A stretch of 9,171 bases of DNA from Propionibacteriaceae bacterium (GCA_003153855.1 PMBM01000190.1:18528-27698); one strand, 5' to 3'; shown: positions 1 through 5,955, counted from the first letter of the stretch. Numbers and translations are program-made. The notes: generated by a model not told the origin, from the letters alone.

Positions 1-305
1 GTCACGCAGAGCTCGTCGGCGGTCAGTCCGTACCGCGGGAAGTACAGCTGTACGGTCTCGACCCATTCCGGAGCTCCACCCGGGAGCCGCTTCTGGTGGA
101 TCTTGCCGCCGGGCAGGCCCTTGGGGAAGCGGTGGAGCATGCACGGGCGCTCCCGGAGGGCACGGACGATCCCGTCCCCCACCGACAGGTAGTAGCGCGC
201 CACGTCGAGCTTGGTCCACCCGTGGTCGGGGAAGTAGATCCGGTCGGGGCTGGACAGCCGTACCGTCCGTTCACCCACCTCCAACAAGACCGCGTCGTCA
301 GACAT
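1..305 (-). CDS. LigD-like polymerase-domain protein (PolDom, N-terminal part; cut by window edge)
   Basis: The first 101 residues are visible; the rest lies beyond base 1. The frame begins MSDDAVLLEV and contains RIYFPDHGWTK, YYLSVGDGIV, RERPCMLHRFPKG, IHQKRLP and PEWVETV. These are characteristic of the archaeo-eukaryotic primase-like polymerase domain of bacterial NHEJ ligase LigD. The wording is closest, from memory, to actinobacterial stand-alone PolDom proteins of the Rv3730c (PolD1) type rather than to full LigD. Family members add nucleotides, often ribonucleotides, at DNA ends or gaps during break repair. The metal-binding acidic motif (DLDP-type) is expected further downstream and cannot be checked here. 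The ATG at 305 overlaps the stop of the efflux gene (ATGTCTGA shared) and has no strong Shine-Dalgarno of its own, so translational coupling is likely. Whether a ligase or nuclease domain follows is unknown. Confidence 0.85.
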   Translation of the reverse strand, partial: MSDDAVLLEVGERTVRLSSPDRIYFPDHGWTKLDVARYYLSVGDGIVRALRERPCMLHRFPKGLPGGKIHQKRLPGGAPEWVETVQLYFPRYGLTADELCV

Positions 306-1713
306 GCACGGAGACTACTTCTGGTTCCACCGCCTCGACACGTGCCGGCAGGGTCGCGATGAGCCCGACCATGACCACCGCCACGGCGGCGCACAGGCCG
401 AAGGCCCAGTGGAGCCCGTCGATGTAAGCGGCCGTCTCCCCCACGCCCTGAGCCGCGGACGCGCCCGCCCGCGACGTGAGCACGACGACGACCAGCGCGG
501 TGCCCAAGGCACCGGCGACCTGCTGGGTCGCCCCGAGCAGCGACGAGCCGTGCGAGTAGAGGTGCGACCGCAACGAGCCAAGGCTCATCGTGAACATCGG
601 CGTGAACATCGCTGCGAGGCCGAGTGACAGGGCGACGTGGGCGACGAGCACCATCCAGTACGGGGTCGTCGCGTCCATGAACGCGAACGCCGCCAGCGCG
701 AACACGGCCAGCGCACCGCCCGGGATCATGAGCACCCTGGCACCGAGGCGGTCGTAGATACGGCCGATCGTTGGACCGAGCAGACCCATCGCGAGCCCAC
801 CCGGCATCACGAGCAGCCCGGTCGACAACGGCGTCATGTGCCGCGCGTGCTGCAGGTACAGCTGGAGCAGCAGCATCGACCCGATCATCGCGCCGAAGGC
901 GATCGCCATCGCCGCAAGGCTCACGGCGTAGACCCTGGTGCGCAGCGTCCGCAGGTCGAGCAGCGGCTTGTCCACGCGCTGCAGGACGATCTGGCGCCAC
1001 ACGAAGGCCGCAATGCCCAGAAGGCCGACCACGATGAGCCCGATCACCATCAGGCTGGCGTGGCTCATCTGGCTGAGCCCGTAGACCAGGGCCCCGAACC
1101 CGACGGCGGACAGGATCGCGCTCAGCCAGTCGATCGGGGTGTCCTGCGTCTCCCCCACGTTGCCCAGCCGCCTGCTGCCGACGATCGCGATGGTGGCCGC
1201 GATGGGGAGGACGACCAGGAAGATCCAGCGCCAGCTGAGGAACTGCAGCACGATGCCCGACACGGCGGGCCCGAGAGCCGGTGCGACAGACATGGCAAGG
1301 CTGACCATGCCCATGACCCGGCCGCGGTCGTCCGGGCTGACGACCCGCATCAGGGTGGTCATCAGCAGAGGCATCATCACCGCGGTCGCCGACGCCTGGA
1401 CGACGCGTGCGAGCACGAGGATGGTGAACGACCAGGACACGGCCGCGAGAAGGGTGCCGACGCAGAACGTTGTCATCGCGATCGCGTACGCCTGACGGGT
1501 CGTCACGCGCGACAGGAACCAGCCGGTGATCGGGATGATCACCGCCATCGTCAGCATGAAGGCCGTCGACAGCCACTGCGCCGAGGACTCGTTGATCCTC
1601 AGATCGACCATCAGCCGCGGGATCGCGTTCATCATGATCGTCTCGTTGAGGATGACGACGAACGCGGCAGCGACGAGCCAACGCAGGATGGAGGAGTCGT
1701 GGCGGGACGTCAT
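298..1713 (-). CDS. DHA2-family MFS multidrug efflux transporter (14 TMS)
   Basis: This is an inner-membrane proton-driven drug exporter of the major facilitator superfamily. The 471-residue length and about 14 hydrophobic segments fit the DHA2 (EmrB/QacA) group rather than 12-helix DHA1. Family motifs are visible: a motif D1-like LNETIMMNAIP in helix 1, a motif A-like GWFLSRVTTRQAY after helix 2, the motif B-like LARVVQASATAVMMP in helix 4, and the antiporter motif C region SVAPALGPAVSG in helix 5, followed by WRWIFLV. The substrate cannot be read from sequence. I chose the ATG at 1713 because GAAGG lies 9 nt upstream. An in-frame GTG at 1722 (adding VAS) would touch that same Shine-Dalgarno and is less likely. 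No regulator gene is adjacent in the window. It shares 8 nt with the PolDom gene downstream, so the two probably form one transcription unit. Confidence 0.93.
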   Translation of the reverse strand: MTSRHDSSILRWLVAAAFVVILNETIMMNAIPRLMVDLRINESSAQWLSTAFMLTMAVIIPITGWFLSRVTTRQAYAIAMTTFCVGTLLAAVSWSFTILVLARVVQASATAVMMPLLMTTLMRVVSPDDRGRVMGMVSLAMSVAPALGPAVSGIVLQFLSWRWIFLVVLPIAATIAIVGSRRLGNVGETQDTPIDWLSAILSAVGFGALVYGLSQMSHASLMVIGLIVVGLLGIAAFVWRQIVLQRVDKPLLDLRTLRTRVYAVSLAAMAIAFGAMIGSMLLLQLYLQHARHMTPLSTGLLVMPGGLAMGLLGPTIGRIYDRLGARVLMIPGGALAVFALAAFAFMDATTPYWMVLVAHVALSLGLAAMFTPMFTMSLGSLRSHLYSHGSSLLGATQQVAGALGTALVVVVLTSRAGASAAQGVGETAAYIDGLHWAFGLCAAVAVVMVGLIATLPARVEAVEPEVVSVHV

Positions 1714-1754
1714 GGAGGCCACCCTTCAGAGGGACTGGCGATCATCGGGCAGTA

Positions 1755-1791
1755 CTCGGGCAACCTACGCGAGCACTCCGACATTCCCGAG
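1755..1791. promoter_or_regulatory. Inverted repeat upstream of the efflux gene, possible operator
   Basis: The arms CTCGGG (1755-1760) and CCCGAG (1786-1791) are separated by 25 bp, within the 88 bp between the rpmA terminator and the efflux start. They could form a binding site or a weak hairpin in the leader. A TANNNT match (TAGGTT on the minus strand) lies between the arms, but I see no convincing -35 element. Six-base arms arise easily by chance at this GC content, so this is tentative. Confidence 0.2.
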
Positions 1792-1801
1792 GACAGCAAC
1801 A

Positions 1802-1829
1802 AAGGGCGGCCCCTTGCGGGGCCGCCCTT
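1802..1829 (-). terminator. Hairpin terminator of the rplU-rpmA unit
   Basis: A perfect 12-bp GC-rich stem (1802-1813 with 1818-1829) closes a 4-nt loop. It starts 14 nt after the rpmA stop codon. On the minus strand it ends in CTT followed by TGTTGC, so the U-tract is very weak, as is common in actinobacteria. It separates the ribosomal protein genes from the efflux gene. The stem is nearly symmetric and could also act on plus-strand transcription. Confidence 0.85.
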
Positions 1830-1843
1830 GCTGGAAGTCGAAC

Positions 1844-2104
1844 CTACGTCGCGTCTGCCGTCGTGATGTTCACGACGCGACGGCCGCGCTTGGTGCCGAA
1901 CTGCACCTGACCCTCGGCGAGCGCGAACAGCGTGTCGTCGCCACCGCGGCCGACGTTGTCGCCCGGGTGGAAGTGGGTGCCGTGCTGGCGGACGATGATC
2001 TCGCCGATGCCGACGGTCTGGCCGCCGAACCGCTTCACACCAAGCCGTTGGGCGTTGGAGTCACGGCCGTTCTTGGAGGACGATGCGCCCTTTTTGTGTG
2101 CCAT
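1844..2104 (-). CDS. rpmA: 50S ribosomal protein bL27
   Basis: This is the large-subunit ribosomal protein whose basic N-terminal tail reaches the peptidyl transferase centre. It has 86 residues, the usual length. It begins [20 protein letters not shown] and continues with [35 protein letters not shown] and G(H/Q)VQF-type signatures, all diagnostic of bL27. The N-terminus begins directly at MAHKKG, so there is no Firmicutes-type cleaved leader peptide. The ATG lies 11 nt after the rplU stop, and GAGGGG overlapping that TGA serves as Shine-Dalgarno, so the two genes are co-transcribed and probably translationally coupled. The C-terminal tail ([10 protein letters not shown]) is slightly unusual, but this region varies within the family. 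The gene that normally follows in actinobacteria, obgE, is not present here. Confidence 0.98.
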   Translation of the reverse strand: MAHKKGASSSKNGRDSNAQRLGVKRFGGQTVGIGEIIVRQHGTHFHPGDNVGRGGDDTLFALAEGQVQFGTKRGRRVVNITTADAT

Positions 2105-2115
2105 GTGTCAACCCC

Positions 2116-2421
2116 TCACTTGATCCCGGTGACTTTGACCTGGGTGTACCGCTGACGGTGCCCCTGGCGCTTCTTGTAGCCGGTCTTGTTCTTGAACTTG
2201 ATGATCTTGATCTTGGGTCCCTTGGTCTCACCGAGGACCTCAGCCGTCACGGCAACCTTGGTGAGCTTGTCCGCGCTCAACGTCACGTCATCGCCGTCGA
2301 CGAGGAGCAGCGGGGTCAGATTGACCGTGTCACCCGCCTTGGCAACGATCTTGTCGATCTCGACGACGTCGCCCACAGCAACCTTGTGCTGGCGTCCGCC
2401 ACTGCGCACGATCGCGTACAC
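2116..2421 (-). CDS. rplU: 50S ribosomal protein bL21
   Basis: This is the large-subunit ribosomal protein that binds 23S rRNA. It has 101 residues from a GTG start and reads [17 protein letters not shown], then VEIDKI, and near the C-terminus [19 protein letters not shown], the family's conserved RNA-binding end. The start is set by homology: bL21 proteins begin MYAIV, and the GTG at 2421 gives exactly (M)YAIVRSGG. The sequence before it has only a modest AGG, 6 nt away. The same frame stays open upstream, with an ATG at 2448 that would add [10 protein letters not shown] consider this less likely but cannot exclude it. It is the first gene of an rplU-rpmA unit with its own promoter just after rne. 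Confidence 0.97.
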   Translation of the reverse strand: MYAIVRSGGRQHKVAVGDVVEIDKIVAKAGDTVNLTPLLLVDGDDVTLSADKLTKVAVTAEVLGETKGPKIKIIKFKNKTGYKKRQGHRQRYTQVKVTGIK

Positions 2422-2515
2422 GCCTGACCTACTCTCTTCTTCGTCCATGGTGGAGCCTGCGCACTGCGCGGCCCCGAAGCTGCCCACGACCACGACATGT
2501 CGGGCAGGGCACCGA
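2422..2515 (-). promoter_or_regulatory. Predicted 5' leader of rplU-rpmA mRNA
   Basis: If transcription starts about 7 nt after the TAGGAT -10 element, roughly 94 nt precede the rplU GTG. The leader can fold: CTGCCC (2480-2485) pairs with GGGCAG (2502-2507), and the loop contains the 10-base palindrome CGACATGTCG (2493-2502, sharing one base with the arm). A small GCGC-AGT-GCGC hairpin follows near 2463-2473. bL21 mRNAs in some phyla carry autoregulatory leaders. I do not recognise this one as a known family, so its regulatory role is inference from position and folding only. Confidence 0.35.
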
Positions 2516-2521
2516 GGGGCA

Positions 2522-2551
2522 ATCCTACGTGGCTGGGTTCTTTAGGGTCAA
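2522..2551 (-). promoter_or_regulatory. rplU: Sigma-70-type promoter of rplU-rpmA
   Basis: On the minus strand, TTGACC (2551-2546) is followed by an 18-nt spacer and TAGGAT (2527-2522). The -35 matches five of six consensus bases and the -10 fits the actinobacterial TANNNT rule. The predicted start is near 2515. The -35 lies at the arm/loop border of the hairpin following rne, so terminator and promoter are physically merged. The match is good by eye; no start-site data are available. Confidence 0.65.
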
Positions 2552-2560
2552 ACCCAGCCA
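2530..2560 (-). terminator. Hairpin after rne, overlapping the rplU promoter
   Basis: A perfect 10-bp inverted repeat (2530-2539 with 2551-2560) encloses an 11-nt loop and begins 9 nt after the rne stop codon. No U-tract follows on the minus strand, so it may be a weak terminator or a 3'-end stabiliser, leaving partial read-through from rne into rplU. It includes the -35 hexamer of the rplU promoter. Confidence 0.55.
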
Positions 2561-2569
2561 TGAACCTGA

Positions 2570-4972
2570 CTAGTGCCGACGCCTGCGGTCGCCGCCATCG
2601 GCGGGCGCCTGAGTGTCGACCGGCTCGTCGTGACGGTGGTAGCCACGGCCGTGGCAGGCCTCACAGGGCTCGGTGAAAGCCTCCGCCAGACCCGTACCGA
2701 TCTTCTTCCGTGTCATCTGCACGAGACCGAGCGAGGTGACCTCCGCGACCTGGTGGCGCGTACGGTCACGGCCGAGGCACTCGACGAGACGACGCAGCAG
2801 CAGGTCCCGGTTGCTCGGCAGGACCATGTCGATGAAGTCGATGACGATGATGCCGCCGATGTCGCGGAGCCTGAGCTGCCGGACGATCTCCTCCGCGGCC
2901 TCGAGGTTGTTCGCCGTGACGGTCGCTTCGAGGTTGCCACCTGAACCGGTGAACTTGCCCGTGTTGACGTCGATGACGGTCATCGCCTCGGTGCGGTCGA
3001 TGATGAGCGACCCGCCGGAGGGAAGGAAGACCTTCCGCTCGAGCGCCTTGGCGATCTGCTCGTCGATGCGGTGCTTGGTGAACAGGTCGCCGTCGCCCTC
3101 GTGGTTCCACTGCTGGACGCGGTCGGCCAGGTGGGGCGCGACGTGGTTCACGTACGCGGACACCGTGTCGAACGCGTCGTCGGCCTTGCCGTTGCTGTCG
3201 ACGACCAGCTTGGTGAAGTCCTCGGTGAACAGGTCGCGCACGATCCGTACGGTCAGGTCGGGCTCGCCGTACAGCAGCTGCGGCGCGGAACCCTGCTTGA
3301 CCTTCTTCTCGATGGCTTCCCACTGCGCCTTGAGGCGGGTGATGTCGCGCACGAGCTCTTCCTCGCTCACGCCCTCGGCAGCGGTGCGGATGATGACCGA
3401 GGCGTCGTCGGCGACGAGGTCGCCGAGGATGTCCTTGAGCCGGTTCCGCTCCTGCTCGGGCAGCTTGCGGGAGATGCCGGACAGGTGACCGCCCGGTGCG
3501 TACACGAGGTAGCGACCCGGCAGCGAGATGTGTGCCGTCAGACGGGCACCCTTCGCGCCGACGGGGTCCTTGGTGACCTGGACGAGGATGCTCTGCCCGG
3601 ACGAGAAGACCTTCTCGACCTGCCGGCTCTGTCCCTCGTTGCCGAACGCGTCCCAGTCGACCTCGCCCGCGTACAGCACGGCGTTGCGGCCGCGACCGAT
3701 GTCGACGAACGCCGCCTCCATGCTCGGAAGCACGTTCTGCACCTTGCCGACGTAGACGTTGCCGATCAACGACGCCGCCGACGCGCGGTCGACGTAGTGC
3801 TCGACGAGCACACCGTCCTCGAGGACCGCGATCTGGCTGAGGTCGTCGGACTGACGAACCAGCATGACGCGCTCGACCGACTCGCGACGTGCGAGGAACT
3901 CGGCCTCGGACAGGATCGGAGCACGACGACGTCCGGCCGCACGGCCTTCACGCCGACGCTGCCTCTTGGCCTCCATGCGCGTAGAGCCTTCGATGCCTGT
4001 GACCTCGTCGACAGGCGAACCCGGCCGGCGGCGACCGCGGGGTTCGCGGACGCGGACGACAACCTCTGTGGGGTCGTCCTCAGCGGCGGCGGTGTCCTCG
4101 CCGCGGCGACGACGACGGCGACGACGACGGCTGCTCGCTGTCGCCGGCTCCTCCCCCTCGACTGCCTCGGGCTCTTCGGTCTCGGCGTCGGCGTCCGTCT
4201 CGGACTCGGGCTCGCCGTCCGTCGTCTCCTCCGGGCCGCCGTCCACGTCGTCCGGGCCACGGCGACGGCGCCTGCCACCACGACGGCGACGACGACGACG
4301 CGGCGTGCCGTCGGCGTCTTCGGCGTTGTCGTCCTCAGCTGCGTCGTCCTCGGCTGCGTCTTCTTCGGTGAGGTCGGCCTCGTCGTCGGCCTCAGCCTCA
4401 CCCAGGGCGAGGGCCTCGTCCTCGTCGACTTCTTCTTCTGCCGCGTCCTCGTCGACGACGACCTGGGGATGCGCCAGCGCGGCGGTGATCGCCGCAAGGT
4501 CGATCGGCGCCGGAGCCCCCGCGGGACGGCTCGCTGCGCGGCGGCGGCGAGGAGGCCGTGTGCCCTCCAGCGCCGCCAGGGCCTTCTCCACATCGTCGTG
4601 AGGGGCGCCGGCACGTACTGGCTCGGGAGCTACCTCGACGGGCTCGGGAGCCGCGGCGACGGGCTGCTCGGCGATCGGAGCGGCCGTGCGAGGGGCCGCC
4701 TTCGCACGGGAACGGCGAGGACGGGAAGTGGCCCCGCCGGCATCGAAGGTCGCCGCAGCAGCATCCGAGGTGGTCGTGCTGCCTGGTACGTCGCCCGTCT
4801 CTCGGGGCGCCGCGACGGCGACGACCTCAGCAGGAGCAGGGGTGTTGTCTGTGGGAGGCGTGACGCCTGCGGGCGGTCCGGCCGGCCGGGACACCGCTCG
4901 CCGTCGGCGAGGCGCCTTGGGGGCGTCCTTCGGTGAATCTGTCGGCGGTACGTCAACCGTGTCATCGAGCAT
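2570..4972 (-). CDS. rne: Ribonuclease E/G family endoribonuclease
   Basis: This is an endoribonuclease central to mRNA decay and to rRNA and tRNA processing. The protein has 800 residues from the ATG at 4972, which has GGAG 5 nt upstream. In-frame GTGs at 4987 and 4993 fall in a strong hairpin and lack a Shine-Dalgarno. Residues 1 to about 360 are a low-complexity extension of Ala/Pro-rich, acidic and arginine-run blocks. An S1 RNA-binding domain follows (about 375-485, with VGKVQNVLPSMEAAFVDIG). Next comes the 5'-monophosphate sensor: R529/T530 in VIIRTA correspond to E. coli R169/T170. The DNase I-like core carries the catalytic aspartates D668 (TVIDVNTG) and D712 (VIDFIDM), equal to E. 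coli D303 and D346. The zinc-link is C770 and C773 (PCEACHGRG). Only 27 residues follow the last cysteine, so the C-terminal extension seen in many relatives is absent. The gene sits between TIGR03936 and rplU, the standard actinobacterial place. Confidence 0.97.
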   Translation of the reverse strand: MLDDTVDVPPTDSPKDAPKAPRRRRAVSRPAGPPAGVTPPTDNTPAPAEVVAVAAPRETGDVPGSTTTSDAAAATFDAGGATSRPRRSRAKAAPRTAAPIAEQPVAAAPEPVEVAPEPVRAGAPHDDVEKALAALEGTRPPRRRRAASRPAGAPAPIDLAAITAALAHPQVVVDEDAAEEEVDEDEALALGEAEADDEADLTEEDAAEDDAAEDDNAEDADGTPRRRRRRRGGRRRRRGPDDVDGGPEETTDGEPESETDADAETEEPEAVEGEEPATASSRRRRRRRRRGEDTAAAEDDPTEVVVRVREPRGRRRPGSPVDEVTGIEGSTRMEAKRQRRREGRAAGRRRAPILSEAEFLARRESVERVMLVRQSDDLSQIAVLEDGVLVEHYVDRASAASLIGNVYVGKVQNVLPSMEAAFVDIGRGRNAVLYAGEVDWDAFGNEGQSRQVEKVFSSGQSILVQVTKDPVGAKGARLTAHISLPGRYLVYAPGGHLSGISRKLPEQERNRLKDILGDLVADDASVIIRTAAEGVSEEELVRDITRLKAQWEAIEKKVKQGSAPQLLYGEPDLTVRIVRDLFTEDFTKLVVDSNGKADDAFDTVSAYVNHVAPHLADRVQQWNHEGDGDLFTKHRIDEQIAKALERKVFLPSGGSLIIDRTEAMTVIDVNTGKFTGSGGNLEATVTANNLEAAEEIVRQLRLRDIGGIIVIDFIDMVLPSNRDLLLRRLVECLGRDRTRHQVAEVTSLGLVQMTRKKIGTGLAEAFTEPCEACHGRGYHRHDEPVDTQAPADGGDRRRRH

Positions 4973-5233
4973 GTCTGCTCCATTCACCGGCACCGGATCC
5001 CGGCGCCGGAATCGGCGGCGAGGCTGCGGGAGGGTGTCCGACTGCCACGCACGAAGTCTTCTGGCCCGACGAACGCCACCTCACGGCCGCCGCGGTCAGT
5101 CCCCCGGAGAACCAGGAGAACGTCGCGGTCACGCTAGAAGCGATGTTCATCATTGGTGGACGTCTGGATGATGTCCTGCCGATCGCCAGTATCGCACAGT
5201 CCCCCACATCGATCTGCCGGCTCGCCCGCGACC
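4973..5233 (-). other. 261-bp region upstream of rne (leader and probable promoter)
   Basis: There is no credible gene here. On the minus strand I see a possible -10, GATACT (5193-5188), with no clear -35, and a TAGCGT (TANNNT) further down, also without a -35. The octamer CGCGGTCA occurs twice in direct orientation (5091-5098 and 5124-5131, 33 bp apart), and GGAGAAC occurs twice (5106-5112 and 5115-5121). A strong hairpin lies at the rne-proximal end. rne genes often have long 5' untranslated regions used for autoregulation, which would fit, but the start site cannot be fixed by eye. Confidence 0.4.
4987..5009 (-). promoter_or_regulatory. rne: Stem-loop just upstream of the rne ribosome-binding site
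   Basis: On the minus strand CCGGCGCCGG (5009-5000) pairs with CCGGTGCCGG (4996-4987) across a 3-nt GAT loop: ten pairs, nine Watson-Crick plus one G-U. The stem ends 14 nt before the rne ATG, leaving the GGAG Shine-Dalgarno single-stranded immediately after it. The 5' arm alone is also a perfect 10-base palindrome. It could block or shape ribosome access, or protect the leader from cleavage. The structure is seen in sequence; the function is inferred. Confidence 0.5.
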
Positions 5234-5938
5234 TCAGACCAAGGGGTCCGTGATCCGTCCGTCGACGAACGGCCCCTGCTCGATACGCGTGATGAGCGGC
5301 GGCTGGTCGGTGGCGAGCTCCGGCGCGACGAGCCGGAGACCCCTCACCACGTCGTCGGGGCGCACGAGCGGGGTTCCGTGAAGACTCAGCAGCTTCAGCC
5401 GTACGCCCTCGAGCGGAGCCATCTCGATGACGGCGGCCCGCGCGTCGAACGTACGCAGCCCTGACTTGGTCATCCGCGACACCTCGACGCTCTCGCGTGC
5501 CATGAAGGCGTCGACCGCCGCCGCCACGACGCTCGGCTCGCCCACGATGAGGTCTATCTCCCACAGGGACGCCTGCAGCAGGTCCGTGAGCGACTGCGAC
5601 GTCGCCTCGACGACGGCGATGACGTCGAGACCGGGTGGCAGCGCCTCGTCGAGCGCCTCACGGACGGCCTGGGGGTCGCACACAGCCGCCAGAGCGATCT
5701 CGAGGTACTCGGCCTCGGTCGCGGCACCGGTCGACGACGCGTTCGCGTACGAGATCCGCAGGTGCGGGTTGAACCCGGACGAGTACGCCATCGGCACCTG
5801 AGCACGCACCAGCGCACGCTCGAACGCCCGGCTGAAGTCGCGGTGGGAGGTGAAACGCGCCCGGCCACGCTTCGCGTACCGCACCCGCAGGCGCTGTACG
5901 GGTGGTGGCTGCTGCTCGGGCGGCTGGTTCCTCGACAC
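5234..5938 (-). CDS. TIGR03936 / DUF2344 radical SAM-associated protein
   Basis: This is a 234-residue soluble protein of the DUF2344 (TIGR03936) family. The N-terminal signature RLRVRYAKRGRARFTSHRD, then FERALVRAQVPMAYSSGFNPH and SYANASSTG, is the family hallmark. The biochemical role is not established. In many bacteria the domain is fused to, or encoded right after, a B12-binding radical SAM protein (TIGR03960), and it is followed by rne in actinobacteria. Here rne follows as expected after 261 bp, but the upstream radical SAM gene is missing and a sugar permease takes its place. I chose the GTG at 5938 (MSRNQPPEQQ), which resembles homologues and sits 6 nt after a TATCGT -10, indicating a leaderless mRNA. 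A GTG at 5944 would add two residues but touches the -10. The proline/glutamine-rich first 15 residues are probably flexible. Confidence 0.9.
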   Translation of the reverse strand: MSRNQPPEQQPPPVQRLRVRYAKRGRARFTSHRDFSRAFERALVRAQVPMAYSSGFNPHLRISYANASSTGAATEAEYLEIALAAVCDPQAVREALDEALPPGLDVIAVVEATSQSLTDLLQASLWEIDLIVGEPSVVAAAVDAFMARESVEVSRMTKSGLRTFDARAAVIEMAPLEGVRLKLLSLHGTPLVRPDDVVRGLRLVAPELATDQPPLITRIEQGPFVDGRITDPLV

Positions 5939-5944
5939 GCGCAC

Positions 5945-5950
5945 ACGATA
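5945..5950 (-). promoter_or_regulatory. -10 element for leaderless transcription of the TIGR03936 gene
   Basis: TATCGT fits the actinobacterial -10 rule TANNNT. It ends 6 nt before the GTG at 5938, so transcription starting at the usual distance would begin on the first base of the start codon. No Shine-Dalgarno is present, which agrees with a leaderless transcript. The -35 region (around 5968-5974) reads ACGTGTC and is not consensus. It lies inside the terminator hairpin of the preceding operon. Confidence 0.55.
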
Positions 5951-5955
5951 CCGAT

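Noticed and set aside
23..1681. A 552-codon minus-strand frame overlapping the efflux gene
   Set aside because: It is a shifted frame of the transporter, made of Arg/Asp/Pro/His-rich sequence without any domain, and it also runs out of frame over the PolDom gene. The correct frames give clear family motifs.
637..1866. A 409-codon plus-strand frame opposite the efflux gene and terminator
   Set aside because: It is His/Arg/Asp-rich antisense translation of a membrane protein gene. It crosses the terminator hairpin and lacks a plausible start signal.
2422..2493. N-terminally extended bL21 from a GTG at 2493
   Set aside because: The extra residues ([10 protein letters not shown]...) do not resemble any bL21, whose N-terminus is MYAIV. 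The extension lies in the predicted untranslated leader.
4080..4320. Triplet-rich tract considered as a tandem repeat or CRISPR-like array
   Set aside because: It has no fixed repeat unit or spacers. The pattern is explained by codons for Arg and Asp/Glu runs in the RNase E extension.
3071..4936. A 621-codon open frame on the plus strand opposite rne
   Set aside because: It is antisense to the conserved RNase E coding frame. Its composition (Val/Leu/Arg/Gly-rich) mirrors complementary codons, and no domain is recognisable. GC-biased third positions create such open frames.
4973..4993. Upstream GTG starts for rne (4993 and 4987)
   Set aside because: Both lie within a strong hairpin and lack a Shine-Dalgarno. 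The ATG at 4972 has GGAG at good spacing.
5177..5216. GATACT (5193-5188) as a definite rne promoter
   Set aside because: Only four of six -10 bases match and no -35-like hexamer sits 16-18 nt upstream. It is kept only as a possibility within the intergenic entry.
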